From contig CAZHTC010000002.1 of assembly GCA_964535575.1 (NCBI GenBank), positions 1-64,000 of the forward strand: 64,000 nucleotides of DNA, read 5' to 3'. Made by a program: the position numbers and the translations under genes. Below the pieces are notes generated by a model. The model was not told the DNA's origin. It searched no databases and was given only the letters and a program-made list of their open reading frames with translations. The stretch comes from JAGPCK01 sp964535575 (GTDB lineage Bacteria; Bacteroidota; Bacteroidia; UKL13-3). Shown here piece after piece: positions 34,554 to 43,338 of this stretch; within the stretch, counting starts at the first letter, position 1; the number at the start of each line of letters is the position of its first letter.

Positions 34554-34561
34554 TATCTTTG
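34554..34561 (+). promoter_or_regulatory. TAnnTTTG promoter element for truA
   Basis: TATCTTTG seven bases before the truA ATG (34569), the same spacing as at cysC. Confidence 0.55.
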
Positions 34562-34568
34562 CCCCTTC

Positions 34569-35351
34569 ATGCGCTATGTACTTCAACTTTCGTTTAACGG
34601 GGCAAATTACCACGGATGGCAAAAACAGCTCAATGCGCATACGGTGCAGGCTGAGTTGGAAAAAGCACTGAGCACATTATTGCGTGTGCCCGTTGAAACC
34701 ACCGGCTGCGGACGTACCGATACGGGAGTTCATGCAGTCGATTTTTATGTACATTTTGATGCGGATGCCAAACTGACACCGGAATTGGTTTACAGGCTCA
34801 ATAAAATATTACCTGCCGATATCGCCATTCAGCAACTGATACAGGTAAGTTCGTTTTTTCATGCCCGATTTGATGCCGGTTACCGGGAGTATTTTTATTA
34901 CCTGCATCAGCAAAAAAATGCATTTATTCACCTCACTTCGTGGTATCGCCCTTCGGAACTTGATTTTGATTTAATGAATCACGCTGCGGCCTCCTTGCTG
35001 GATTATTCCGATTTTAAATGTTTTAGCAAAGTAAATACACAAGTGCATACGTTTTTATGTACCATTCATCATGCCCGGTGGGAACAATTGCAACCGGGGC
35101 AATGGGTGTTTAAAATACGTGCCAATCGTTTTTTACGCAATATGGTGAGGGCTATTGTGGGCACCCTTATCGAAGTGGGAAAAGGAGAAATGACCATTGC
35201 TCAGTTCAGGCAGGTGATAGAAAGTGGCAACCGCAGTGAAGCCGGTTTATCGGTTCCGGCCCACGCATTATTTTTGCAGTCGGTACATTATCCTCCCGAG
35301 GCGTTTGACTTAAACCGCAGTTCGTTTAAACCCGCTCACGAAGATGAGTAA
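34569..35351 (+). CDS. truA: tRNA pseudouridine(38-40) synthase
   Basis: 260 residues from MRYVLQLSFNGANYHGWQKQ. It converts uridines 38-40 of the tRNA anticodon arm to pseudouridine. The catalytic Asp51 lies in the block CGRTDTGVHAVDF; RANRFLRNMVRAIVGTLIEVG is the second hallmark. The frame extends ten codons further upstream, across the promoter element, so 34569 is chosen. The 3' end overlaps the ABC transporter gene by eight bases. Confidence 0.94.
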   Translation: MRYVLQLSFNGANYHGWQKQLNAHTVQAELEKALSTLLRVPVETTGCGRTDTGVHAVDFYVHFDADAKLTPELVYRLNKILPADIAIQQLIQVSSFFHARFDAGYREYFYYLHQQKNAFIHLTSWYRPSELDFDLMNHAAASLLDYSDFKCFSKVNTQVHTFLCTIHHARWEQLQPGQWVFKIRANRFLRNMVRAIVGTLIEVGKGEMTIAQFRQVIESGNRSEAGLSVPAHALFLQSVHYPPEAFDLNRSSFKPAHEDE

Positions 35352-37092
35352 AAAGGGAGAAGCGTTAAATATCGGACTGCTGGGGCGCATGTACCGCCTT
35401 GCCAAACCTTACCGGAAATTGTTCAGGTATGCCCTTGTATTTGTGATTATAAGTGCTGCTTTGGCTCCCTTGCGCCCTCAGCTGTCGCAGTACATCATCG
35501 ACCAAAAGGTAGCAGCCGGTGATATGCAGGGACTCATTTACTGGAGTATGGTATTGTTGCTTATTTTACTGGTGCAAACGCTGCTGTTATTTGTTCAAAC
35601 CTATGCAACTAATTTATTGGGGCAATCCATTATTAAAGATTTGCGTATCCGGGTGTACCGGCATTTAAACAGTTTAAATCTGAAGTTTTTTAATCAGACT
35701 CCCGTAGGCACACTGGTTACTCGAAATGTGTCGGACATCGAAACCATAGCCGATGTGTTTTCCGAAGGAATGATAAGCATTGTAGGCGATATTCTGCAGT
35801 TGGTTTTTATTCTGGGAGCCATGTTTTATACCGATTGGCGTTTAGCCCTCGTGAGCCTTTCTGTTTTTCCGGTTCTGGCTTATGGTGCATACCTTTTTAA
35901 AGAGAGCGTAAAAAAATCGTTTCAGGATGTACGCAATCAGGTGGCACGACTCAATACATTTGTTCAGGAACATATTTCAGGGATGATGGTGGTGCAGTTG
36001 TTTAACCGGCAGCAGGTAGAAATGAACCGCTTTGTAAGTATTAACAAAGATCATCGCGATGCCAACAACAGGGGAATTTATGCCTACTCGGTATTTTTTC
36101 CTTTTGTCGAAATTATTACGGCCCTTGCCATGGGATTGGTGGTGTGGTATGGCTCGCGAGAGGTGCTGCACAGCCGCATTTCTCCCGGAGTTATTGTAGA
36201 GTTTATCATGTACATCAACATGTTTTTTCGTCCTATCCGTCAGTTGGCCGACCGCTTCAACACCCTGCAAATGGGAATGGTTTCGGCCGAGCGTATTTTT
36301 AAGTTGCTTGACGATACTTCCCATATTGAATCTTCGGGCAAACGAACCGATTTAAAAATACAGGGAAATGTAAAGTTTACCGATGTATCGTTTGGGTACA
36401 ATGAAAACTTAGTATTGCACCACCTCAATTTTGAAGTGGCTGCCGGAAAAACACTCGCGTTAGTAGGCGCAACCGGTGCCGGAAAATCATCCATCATCAA
36501 TTTGCTTAGCCGGTTTTACGATTACAAAGAAGGAACCATCACCGTTGATGGAACCGATATTAAAGAGCTCGACCTTGCTTATCTGCGAAGGCATATTGCC
36601 GTGGTACTGCAGGATGTGTTTCTTTTTAGCGGAAGTGTATATGATAATGTCACCCTGTTTAATAAAGAAATTCCGATGCAGAAGGTGGAGGAAACAGCTA
36701 AACTTTTAGGTGCACACGGGTTTATTTCAAAACTGCCCGATGGATATCAGCAGCAGGTGTTTGAAAGGGGAGCCACGTTATCGGTTGGGCAAAGGCAATT
36801 AATTTCCTTTATGCGGGCTATGGTTTCCAACCCCGAAATTCTGGTGCTTGACGAAGCCACATCTTCTATTGATACCGAAAGCGAAGAACTGATCCAAAAA
36901 GCCATTCAGGTGATGATGAAAGGGCGAACCTCTATTGTAATTGCCCACCGCCTTTCTACTATTTTGCATGCCGATAAAATTTTGGTGCTCGACAAAGGAA
37001 AAATTGTGGAATCGGGCACTCATTTGCAACTGCTTGAAAATGGAAAGTATTACCGTCAGTTGTATGAAATGCAGTTCAGTAACAAGGTTTGA
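35344..37092 (+). CDS. ABC transporter, fused permease and ATPase (MsbA-like)
   Basis: 582 residues. Six membrane helices form the type-1 exporter domain (about 20-320), then an ATPase: Walker A GATGAGKSS from 375, signature LSVGQRQL from 479, Walker B ILVLDEATSSIDTES from about 499, and switch IAHRLSTI. It works as a homodimer or heterodimer; the substrate (lipid, peptide or drug) cannot be told. Lipid A flippase MsbA is one possibility. It overlaps truA and so is probably co-transcribed with it. Confidence 0.92.
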   Translation: MSKKGEALNIGLLGRMYRLAKPYRKLFRYALVFVIISAALAPLRPQLSQYIIDQKVAAGDMQGLIYWSMVLLLILLVQTLLLFVQTYATNLLGQSIIKDLRIRVYRHLNSLNLKFFNQTPVGTLVTRNVSDIETIADVFSEGMISIVGDILQLVFILGAMFYTDWRLALVSLSVFPVLAYGAYLFKESVKKSFQDVRNQVARLNTFVQEHISGMMVVQLFNRQQVEMNRFVSINKDHRDANNRGIYAYSVFFPFVEIITALAMGLVVWYGSREVLHSRISPGVIVEFIMYINMFFRPIRQLADRFNTLQMGMVSAERIFKLLDDTSHIESSGKRTDLKIQGNVKFTDVSFGYNENLVLHHLNFEVAAGKTLALVGATGAGKSSIINLLSRFYDYKEGTITVDGTDIKELDLAYLRRHIAVVLQDVFLFSGSVYDNVTLFNKEIPMQKVEETAKLLGAHGFISKLPDGYQQQVFERGATLSVGQRQLISFMRAMVSNPEILVLDEATSSIDTESEELIQKAIQVMMKGRTSIVIAHRLSTILHADKILVLDKGKIVESGTHLQLLENGKYYRQLYEMQFSNKV

Positions 37093-37173
37093 ACGAAATA
37101 GTAGAAATTGGTTGATATTTTTTTAACTTGCGTCCGCTTTTAAAGCACTAAGTGAATAACTAAAATTATATAA

Positions 37174-38061
37174 ATGAGTGTATTAGTTAATAAAGATTCG
37201 AAGGTAATTGTTCAGGGATTTACCGGAAGTGAGGGTTCTTTCCACGCTTCGCAAATGATTGAGTACGGAACCAACGTGGTAGGCGGGGTTACTCCCGGCA
37301 AAGGCGGAACAACGCATTTAGAGTGTCCGGTGTTTAATACCGTACAGGAAGCAGTGAACCAGGCCGGAGCCGATACATCTATCATTTTTGTGCCTCCTGC
37401 ATTTGCAGCCGATGCCATTATGGAAGCAGCCGATGCGGGAATAAAAGTAATCATCTGCATTACCGAAGGTATTCCCGTTAAAGATATGGTTACCGCCAAA
37501 GAATATATTAAAGGAAAAGATTGCCGGCTTATTGGTCCAAACTGTCCGGGAGTAATTACTCCGGAAGAAGCTAAAGTGGGCATTATGCCGGGTTTTGTTT
37601 TCAAAAAAGGTAAAGTGGGTGTGGTATCAAAATCAGGAACGCTTACCTACGAGGCAGCCGACCAGATTGTGAAAGCCGGAATGGGTGTGAGCACAGCCAT
37701 TGGTATTGGTGGCGACCCCATCATCGGAACTTCTACCAAAGAAGCGGTAGAGTTGCTGATGAATGATTCCGAAACCGAAGCCATTGTGATGATAGGCGAA
37801 ATTGGCGGAACTTACGAAGCTGATGCTGCCCGTTGGATAAAAGCCAATGGAAATAAAAAACCGGTAGTAGGCTTTATTGCCGGACAAACCGCTCCTGCCG
37901 GAAGACGTATGGGTCATGCCGGTGCCATTATTGGAGGTAAAGACGACACCGCAGCCGCTAAAATGAAAATTATGCGCGAGTGCGGACTACACGTGGCTGA
38001 ATCGCCTGCCGAAATAGGAGCCATGGTAGCCAAGGTGCTTGGCGGAAAAGTATCTGCATAG
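37174..38061 (+). CDS. sucD: Succinyl-CoA ligase [ADP/GDP-forming] subunit alpha
   Basis: 295 residues. The CoA-binding Rossmann domain VQGFTGSEGSFHASQMIEYG starts the protein; the active-site His that is phosphorylated is His248 in RRMGHAGAIIGG; GPNCPGVITPEEAKVGIMPG is also typical. Part of the TCA cycle, making ATP or GTP from succinyl-CoA. The beta subunit (sucC) is not in the window, so the two genes are unlinked. A clear terminator follows. Confidence 0.96.
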   Translation: MSVLVNKDSKVIVQGFTGSEGSFHASQMIEYGTNVVGGVTPGKGGTTHLECPVFNTVQEAVNQAGADTSIIFVPPAFAADAIMEAADAGIKVIICITEGIPVKDMVTAKEYIKGKDCRLIGPNCPGVITPEEAKVGIMPGFVFKKGKVGVVSKSGTLTYEAADQIVKAGMGVSTAIGIGGDPIIGTSTKEAVELLMNDSETEAIVMIGEIGGTYEADAARWIKANGNKKPVVGFIAGQTAPAGRRMGHAGAIIGGKDDTAAAKMKIMRECGLHVAESPAEIGAMVAKVLGGKVSA

Positions 38062-38085
38062 TTAACAGTTTAAATAAATACAGAA

Positions 38086-38122
38086 GCGGGCCGGTAGTGA
38101 AAACTTCCGGCCTGTTTTTTTT
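38086..38122 (+). terminator. Intrinsic terminator of sucD
   Basis: GGGCCGG ... CCGGCC stem followed by TTTTTTTT, 25 bases after the sucD stop. Its T-tract runs into the stop codon of the truncated gene copy at 38121. Confidence 0.85.
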
Positions 38123-38196
38123 AGTTCCAGAAAAGATTCTTAAAATCATTAAATGCTTTTTCGGGGTCTTTAATGCCCAGTTTCTTCAGTTTGGCC
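38121..38196 (-). pseudogene. Orphan 3' fragment of the small gene at 38973-39209
   Basis: On the minus strand it reads KLKKLGIKDPEKAFNDFKNL then FWN and stop, nearly identical to the C-terminus of the 78-residue protein encoded at 38973-39209 (which ends FLN). Bases 38136-38196 match 38988-39048 with one mismatch in 61; the last 15 bases to the stop codon are more diverged. There is no upstream coding part. The fragment may mark the original gene end displaced by an insertion. Confidence 0.75.
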
Positions 38197-38201
38197 CGGC
38201 C

Positions 38202-38224
38202 GTTCGGGATTTGCAATCCCGAAC
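38202..38224. repeat. Perfect palindrome (GTTCGGGATT-tgc-AATCCCGAAC)
   Basis: A 10-bp perfect inverted repeat with a three-base loop next to the orphan gene fragment. A degenerate copy (CCGGGATTTGCAATCCC) lies at 38903-38919, near the other end of the same interval, and a related GGATTTGGAATCC is at 38238-38250. Confidence 0.6.
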
Positions 38225-38372
38225 ATACTGTAGAATAGGATTTGGAATCCGAGACCAAATAAATAACTTGCAGTTAATATGGTATTGAAAAGCATAATCG
38301 AAAACCGGAGTTTATTTTAGTACAACGCTGTAACCGTTCTAACGAAAAGAGATCGCATGATGTATATATAGA

Positions 38373-38672
38373 ATGATGGCAGTAAATAAAAATAAGATGA
38401 AGTTGACCCCACTTATTGCGGTAGGTATTTACGTTTTAGTTCATATCATTGCGTCAGTAATACTAATGAAAACCGTTTATTCAACAGGAGGGGAGAGTTT
38501 TGAGTTTTTGATCAATACCGTTGAATACATGATGTATGGAATTTTGATTGTGACAATAAGTACTTCACTTTTTAATTATAAATGGGCTATCAAGTACTGG
38601 TGGATTGTATTAATCTTGTTAGTTATTGGCTTTTCTCCACTCATAATTGACGTTATGGCAAATCCCGAATAG
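38373..38672 (+). CDS. Orphan small membrane protein between direct repeats
   Basis: 99 residues with three hydrophobic segments (about 13-32, 46-64 and 73-91) separated by short polar loops, and a basic N-terminus (MMAVNKNKMKL). No family is recognised. It is the only convincing gene in the 852-base interval bracketed by the 61-bp direct repeat. Flanking sequence is AT-rich with degenerate palindromes, unlike the surrounding housekeeping genes, suggesting it arrived with a small insertion. ATG at 38376 is an alternative start. Confidence 0.55.
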   Translation: MMAVNKNKMKLTPLIAVGIYVLVHIIASVILMKTVYSTGGESFEFLINTVEYMMYGILIVTISTSLFNYKWAIKYWWIVLILLVIGFSPLIIDVMANPE

Positions 38673-38972
38673 CGGGGGGGCTTTCAATTATTTGACCTAT
38701 AACATTAAAATATTAGCTTGTATCACAGAATTGTTTCATTATCTTTACGTATGGATATAGAAGTAAAATGATTGGAATTAGTGTCTATTTAATTAATGGT
38801 TGATAATTTTTCTTCGAATTTGAGACTTATAGTTCTTAAAACAATTCTCCGTACGTTATTGCTAACAATACCAATATCTGTATTATGCCCCCCCCTAGCC
38901 GTCCGGGATTTGCAATCCCCCCCGCCATTCCGCATTTGCCATCATCCATGTTCAAAACGCCAATGTTTTTGA
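38673..38972. other. Gene-free AT-rich interval with degenerate palindromes
   Basis: No convincing coding frame. It contains homopolymer runs (GGGGGGG at about 38674, CCCCCC at about 38889) and a degenerate copy of the GGGATTTGCAATCCC palindrome. It forms the right part of the interval bracketed by the direct repeat. Confidence 0.5.
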
Positions 38973-39209
38973 TTAATTCAAAAACAAATTCTTAAAATCA
39001 TTAAATGCTTTTTCGGGGTCTTTAATGCCTAGTTTCTTCAGTTTGGCCAAATGTTCTTCTAACAGCAATTCGGCTTTGCCTGCGGGCAGTTTTTTTATCA
39101 GGTGTTTTTTGCGAAGCAGAAAAATAAAAATCACCAATTCTTTCAATGCTTCATCAGGCAGGTCTTTTACCGATTCGGCAATGAGTAGTTTAAGGTCATC
39201 TTTGTTCAT
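38973..39209 (-). CDS. Small charged helical protein, unknown function
   Basis: 78 residues, soluble, largely alpha-helical and rich in Lys, Leu and Glu (MNKDDLKLLIAESVKDLPDE; LLEEHLAKLKKLGIKDPEKA). No recognised domain. Its 3' 61 bases are duplicated at 38136-38196. In the present arrangement the gene is intact, with its last codons (LFLN) differing from those of the displaced copy (LFWN), as expected if an inserted element supplied a replacement 3' end. Confidence 0.65.
   Translation of the reverse strand: MNKDDLKLLIAESVKDLPDEALKELVIFIFLLRKKHLIKKLPAGKAELLLEEHLAKLKKLGIKDPEKAFNDFKNLFLN
38988..39048. repeat. Right copy of 61-bp direct repeat
   Basis: 60 of 61 bases identical to 38136-38196; lies within the coding end of the 38973-39209 gene. 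The two copies are 852 bases apart in the same orientation. Confidence 0.9.
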
Positions 39210-39260
39210 GGCACTGATTTAATGATTTGCAAAGTTCGGTTAAAATCTTAATTTTGAAAT

Positions 39261-39962
39261 ATGAAATCCGGCATTCATTTCTGTGTACTTTCTTTTATCA
39301 TTCAGTTAGCAAGCGGCTGTACCCAAACCTCCGAGGTATCCCTTTCAGACGGCATGACTGTTGTTACGGGACGTGCGGTTGATTATTATACCGGACAATT
39401 TACTTTCGCTGCGGGCGCATATATTATTTATACCAATGCGGGTGATACCTTCCGTTCCATTGCGCAAAGTGAACTGTTGGAAAGAGTGTCTACCTACAAA
39501 GAGGGTGAATACAATTTTGTCTTTAAAGCCAATCCAGCCAAGCAGTATTGGCTGGTTATTCCGGGGTCTTTACCAAATGCTAACAGTTTGCCTTTTCCTA
39601 TTGTAAGCGGGATAGTGAATAAAATAAATGTTCCGGTAGTTCCACTTATCCCTGTTCAGGCCACTTTAAAGCTCAGACCCGAATACAAAAATAGCACGGT
39701 AATTATTACCAGTAACCTGGATTTACCTTACAACCATCCGGTATCAACTGTTTTTGATCATCGGCCCATATCCGCCAATTCGTTTATCAAGTGTGAACGG
39801 GGTGTTTTCAGTGATTCGGTTATTGTAATCAATGCTTTCCCCGATTTAAAAACGCAGTTTAATGTTTCGGTTTATGATTCGCTGTATAACGTGTTGTTTG
39901 CAGATTCAATCGTAACCAAAATCCCCTACTACGGGAGCCGCAATCTGCTACTTGAGTTTTAG
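39261..39962 (+). CDS. Putative lipoprotein with carboxypeptidase-regulatory-like region
   Basis: 233 residues. The N-terminus MKSGIHFCVLSFIIQLASGC carries lipobox LASGC (Cys20). The mature protein is beta-rich; TVVTGRAVDYYTGQFTFAAGAYIIY resembles the first strands of CarboxypepD_reg-like/SusF-type beta-sandwich domains (G-x-V-x-D-x-x-T-G-x-x-x-x-G-A). No enzymatic residue is seen. Isolated gene between two minus-strand genes. Confidence 0.62.
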   Translation: MKSGIHFCVLSFIIQLASGCTQTSEVSLSDGMTVVTGRAVDYYTGQFTFAAGAYIIYTNAGDTFRSIAQSELLERVSTYKEGEYNFVFKANPAKQYWLVIPGSLPNANSLPFPIVSGIVNKINVPVVPLIPVQATLKLRPEYKNSTVIITSNLDLPYNHPVSTVFDHRPISANSFIKCERGVFSDSVIVINAFPDLKTQFNVSVYDSLYNVLFADSIVTKIPYYGSRNLLLEF

Positions 39963-40004
39963 AAAGCAGTAGAATTGATATGCGGTAGGGTATCGACCGC
40001 AATT

Positions 40005-41684
40005 TTACTTACCTGCAACACCTTTATTTCTTTCTAAACGCTCTTTAATATCCAGCCTATGTTTACGGGCAGTATCAATGGCAATATCATAACCTGCATC
40101 AGCATGACGGATTACACCCATCGCAGGGTCGTTGTGCAATACGCGTTTTAATCTGCGGGCTGCATCTTCGGTTCCATCGGCTACTATCACCATTCCGGCA
40201 TGAATTGAGTAACCCATACCTACACCACCACCATGATGCACGCTTACCCAGCTGGCGCCCCCTGCGGTATTGATAAGCGCATTAAGAATGGGCCAGTCGG
40301 CTACGGCATCGCTGCCATCTTTCATGGCTTCGGTTTCGCGATTGGGAGAGGCCACTGAGCCGGTGTCTAAATGGTCGCGCCCAATTACAATGGGAGCTTT
40401 TACTTTTCCGGTTCTCACCAATTCATTAAATAATAATCCGGCTTTTTCACGTTCACCCTGTCCAATCCAGCAAATGCGTGCAGGTAATCCCTGAAAGGCA
40501 ATACGCTCCTGCGCCATTTTTATCCAGCGGTGCAGGCCTTCGTTTTCCGGAAACAATTCCAACAGCGCTTTATCGGTAGTGTAAATATCTTCGGGGTCTC
40601 CGCTCAGGGCCACCCATCTGAATGGTCCTTTTCCCTCGCAAAACAAGGGGCGAATATAGGCAGGAACAAAGCCCGGAAAATCGAATGCATTTTTTACTCC
40701 GGCTTCCTGAGCACGGGCACGCAGGTTATTGCCATAGTCAAAAGTTACCGCACCTTTCTTTTGCAATTCCAGCATCATTTCCACATGATGCGCCATGGTG
40801 GCATACGATTTTTTTACATACTCATCCGGATTATTCCTGCGCAGGGCATCGGCTACTTCTTCGGGCAATCCCTGCGGGTAATAACCCACCAGCGGGTCGT
40901 GCGCACTGGTTTGATCAGTGAGTAAATCAGGGGTAATGTTTCGTTCTATCATTCGCTCCAGCAAATCGGCTATATTGCAATGCACCCCAATAGAAACCGC
41001 TTTTTTGTTTTCTTTAGCTCGCAAAGCCATATCTATGGCCTCATCTATGTCCCGACTCATCACATCCAGGTAACGGGTCTCCAATCTTTTTTTAATGCGC
41101 CATTCCACTACTTCGGCAGCAAGGCAAACACCTTCGTTCATGGTTACGGCTAAAGGTTGAGCTCCTCCCATACCGCCTAATCCGGCAGTAACCGTGAGCG
41201 TGCCTTTCAACGAGCCATTAAAATGCTGACGGGCCGCCTCACCAAATGTTTCATAAGTTCCCTGCACAATACCTTGTGAGCCTATGTAAATCCAGCTTCC
41301 GGCCGTCATTTGCCCGTACATCATCAGCCCTTTGGCTTCCAGTTCGCGAAAATGCTCCCAATTGGCCCATTTAGGTACCAGCATGGAGTTTGAAATAATT
41401 ACACGTGGAGCATCTTTATGCGTAGGCAAAATACCTACGGGCTTACCCGATTGGACCAACAGTGTTTCATCTTCATTTAAATCCTGAAGGGCTTTCACAA
41501 TCAGGTCAAAACTTTCCCAGTTGCGGGCGGCTTTTCCCAAACCTCCATACACAATCAAATCCTGAGGGCGTTCAGCCACATCCGGATCAAGGTTATTGTG
41601 TAACATGCGCAGGGCCGCTTCCTGTACCCATCCTTTGCAGCTGAGTTTGTTGCCTGTGGCTGCGTGTAAATCTTTTCTTGCCAT
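40005..41684 (-). CDS. hutU: Urocanate hydratase
   Basis: 559 residues, NAD-dependent enzyme of histidine catabolism converting urocanate to imidazolonepropionate. The family blocks are intact: ENEDETLLVQSGKPVG-like NEDETLLVQSGKPVGIL, GRMTAGSWxYIGxQGI-like MTAGSWIYIGSQGIVQGTYE, GLGGMGGAQPLAVTMN for NAD, and the active-site Cys region LPARICWIGQGEREKAG. Normal length. hutH is on the same strand about 4.5 kb away but is not in the same transcript; hutI and hutG are not in the window. A promoter element lies at 41707. Confidence 0.95.
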   Translation of the reverse strand: MARKDLHAATGNKLSCKGWVQEAALRMLHNNLDPDVAERPQDLIVYGGLGKAARNWESFDLIVKALQDLNEDETLLVQSGKPVGILPTHKDAPRVIISNSMLVPKWANWEHFRELEAKGLMMYGQMTAGSWIYIGSQGIVQGTYETFGEAARQHFNGSLKGTLTVTAGLGGMGGAQPLAVTMNEGVCLAAEVVEWRIKKRLETRYLDVMSRDIDEAIDMALRAKENKKAVSIGVHCNIADLLERMIERNITPDLLTDQTSAHDPLVGYYPQGLPEEVADALRRNNPDEYVKKSYATMAHHVEMMLELQKKGAVTFDYGNNLRARAQEAGVKNAFDFPGFVPAYIRPLFCEGKGPFRWVALSGDPEDIYTTDKALLELFPENEGLHRWIKMAQERIAFQGLPARICWIGQGEREKAGLLFNELVRTGKVKAPIVIGRDHLDTGSVASPNRETEAMKDGSDAVADWPILNALINTAGGASWVSVHHGGGVGMGYSIHAGMVIVADGTEDAARRLKRVLHNDPAMGVIRHADAGYDIAIDTARKHRLDIKERLERNKGVAGK

Positions 41685-41706
41685 AATTTGGGATATGAAT
41701 AGGCGG

Positions 41707-41714
41707 CAAAGGTA
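41707..41714 (-). promoter_or_regulatory. TAnnTTTG promoter element for hutU
   Basis: TACCTTTG on the minus strand, 22 bases before the hutU ATG at 41684. Confidence 0.5.
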
Positions 41715-41757
41715 AAAAATCCTGACGGATGGTGAGATAAAATTTACAGAAGCAAGG

Positions 41758-42537
41758 TTACAGGTGCCTTATTACCCGACCGGGTTGTATTCTTTTTACT
41801 GAATGATTAATCCCGAATACTTTATACGTGATGCCTAACCCCCACTCTGTATTGCCATGTCCTAGGCCGGGATGTATTTTACGGTAATCAATATTGGTGT
41901 AAGCGAAATTCAAGAACATCCCAAAAAATTCTCCCCTTGAGCAGGTAAAATATTTATTGAGGGTAACACCCGTAGCGAATCCGATGGTTTTCGGGATGCC
42001 ATATACTTTTTTTTCTAATTCATCATTATTCACCACAACGTATCGTGCCTGACAGAGCCCTGCATAATGTGCGATGGTGAAAAGGTGTTTTAAGTTAATG
42101 GAATATCCCATAAAATACTCCACACGGTTTGGGTTGAGAAGGGCTTTTTTAATCAAGGTATCTTTACCGAAATTGATTTCGCTATGAGGGTTAACGGTGG
42201 AGAAGGTTTTCAGACGAATGCCTAACTCAAGGTTTTTTACGGCCAGAGCCACACCCAGAAAACCACCTCCATGGTTCCCAAGCCATGCAGCGGTAGAGGG
42301 GGAGTAATGGTAACGTGTGTAGGCCATTTCGAATCTTATACCCATCAATCCAACCCTGGAGTATGATTGTGCTAAAAACCTTTCTCCTGTCCTCCAATCC
42401 TCATACATAAAGGTATCCTGTTCGCAACGCAAAGTTCGGTCGCAACGCTGGGCATGCGAGAATTTAAATGAAATAAGGGGAGATAACAGAAGAAGAATTT
42501 TTATTGGTTTACTAATCATGTTCTTTTTCCGGTTCAA
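41758..42537 (-). CDS. Secreted / outer-membrane protein of unknown function
   Basis: 259 residues. Signal peptide ending SFKFSHAQ (cleavage likely after Ala-29 or so). The mature part has alternating aromatic/Gly strands (GLMGIRFEMAYTRYHY, GFLGVALAVKNLELGIRL, EWGLGITYKVFGI) suggesting an outer-membrane beta-barrel. Three Cys in the first mature residues (RCDRTLRCEQ) and later single Cys residues are notable. It is not a known family. It may share the hutU transcript's neighbourhood but has its own 70-base spacing. Confidence 0.55.
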   Translation of the reverse strand: MNRKKNMISKPIKILLLLSPLISFKFSHAQRCDRTLRCEQDTFMYEDWRTGERFLAQSYSRVGLMGIRFEMAYTRYHYSPSTAAWLGNHGGGFLGVALAVKNLELGIRLKTFSTVNPHSEINFGKDTLIKKALLNPNRVEYFMGYSINLKHLFTIAHYAGLCQARYVVVNNDELEKKVYGIPKTIGFATGVTLNKYFTCSRGEFFGMFLNFAYTNIDYRKIHPGLGHGNTEWGLGITYKVFGINHSVKRIQPGRVIRHL

Positions 42538-42737
42538 TGAAATTGCAGGTCATTGCATTAATGATTTATTAAATTATGCCGACTCAAAGAGCCCGTTACA
42601 AGTTGCTTAGATTAACCCGAAGGTCGAATTTTATTGACATAACTGCAAGTTGAATAACAAAATTTGCCGGAATAATGTTTTAAATCAGCCTGTTGAGGTG
42701 GCGAGTGGGGGGATTGTTTTATTAAGTTAAAATTCCT

Positions 42738-42745
42738 TAGATTTG
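42738..42745 (+). promoter_or_regulatory. TAnnTTTG promoter element
   Basis: TAGATTTG, 21 bases before the ATG at 42767. An alternative TTG start at 42743 lies inside this element and is therefore unlikely. Confidence 0.5.
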
Positions 42746-42766
42746 AGCAATCTAATCCTAAATCAC

Positions 42767-43255
42767 ATGAAAAGAATTTTACGCTTATTCATTCTCACCG
42801 CAGTTTTTATGAGTTCCTCCAAGTTATTTGCTCAATCAGCTGTATGCATTAATGTCGAAAATTCAAAGAATAAACTTTTTTATTCGTTGATGTTTAAAGA
42901 TAGTCTGGCAGATAAACGTACTACCTTATCGCTTGACGAATTGGTAAGTGCAGTAAATGAAAAAGGTGCCGATCCGGATAAGGAGATTGAATTAATTGCC
43001 GTTACTCTAGAAGGCGACCCCAAGGCTGAAATGAAGTTGTTTAAAAAAGCAATGAAAAAACTGAAGGAACATTTCCCAAAGTTAAAAGCCATTGTTTTCC
43101 TTATCAACGAAGGTTATGGTGATGTGAGCCCGAACGAAAAAGCTGCCGAGGGCACATGCGAGCGTTGCAAAACCTCTCTGCCTTTTTTAAATGAATTTGC
43201 GGCTACCCTTAAAGATGCCAACCCCACGGTGAAGGTGTTTTTTAAGTGTAATTAA
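42767..43255 (+). CDS. Secreted small protein of unknown function
   Basis: 162 residues from MKRILRLFILTAVFMSS, a signal peptide ending SSKLFAQ. The mature part is mixed alpha/beta: ELIAVTLEGDPKAEMKLFKK with HFPKLKAIVFLINEGYG, then a Cys-x2-Cys pair (CERCKT) and a C-terminal FFKCN. The fold could be a small periplasmic Rossmann-like domain, and the CxxC pair hints at redox or metal binding, but no family is recognised. It is transcribed separately from its neighbours. Confidence 0.58.
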   Translation: MKRILRLFILTAVFMSSSKLFAQSAVCINVENSKNKLFYSLMFKDSLADKRTTLSLDELVSAVNEKGADPDKEIELIAVTLEGDPKAEMKLFKKAMKKLKEHFPKLKAIVFLINEGYGDVSPNEKAAEGTCERCKTSLPFLNEFAATLKDANPTVKVFFKCN

Positions 43256-43308
43256 TTTACGCAGGCATTTTTAGATGCACTTTTCTCCTTTTGGAATAAG
43301 GATATACT

Positions 43309-43316
43309 TATCTTTG
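43309..43316 (+). promoter_or_regulatory. TAnnTTTG promoter element
   Basis: TATCTTTG upstream of the His/Cys-rich gene; the first plausible coding position is 23-30 bases downstream. Confidence 0.5.
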
Positions 43317-43338
43317 CCCCGTTTTAAATCAAAGCGTT

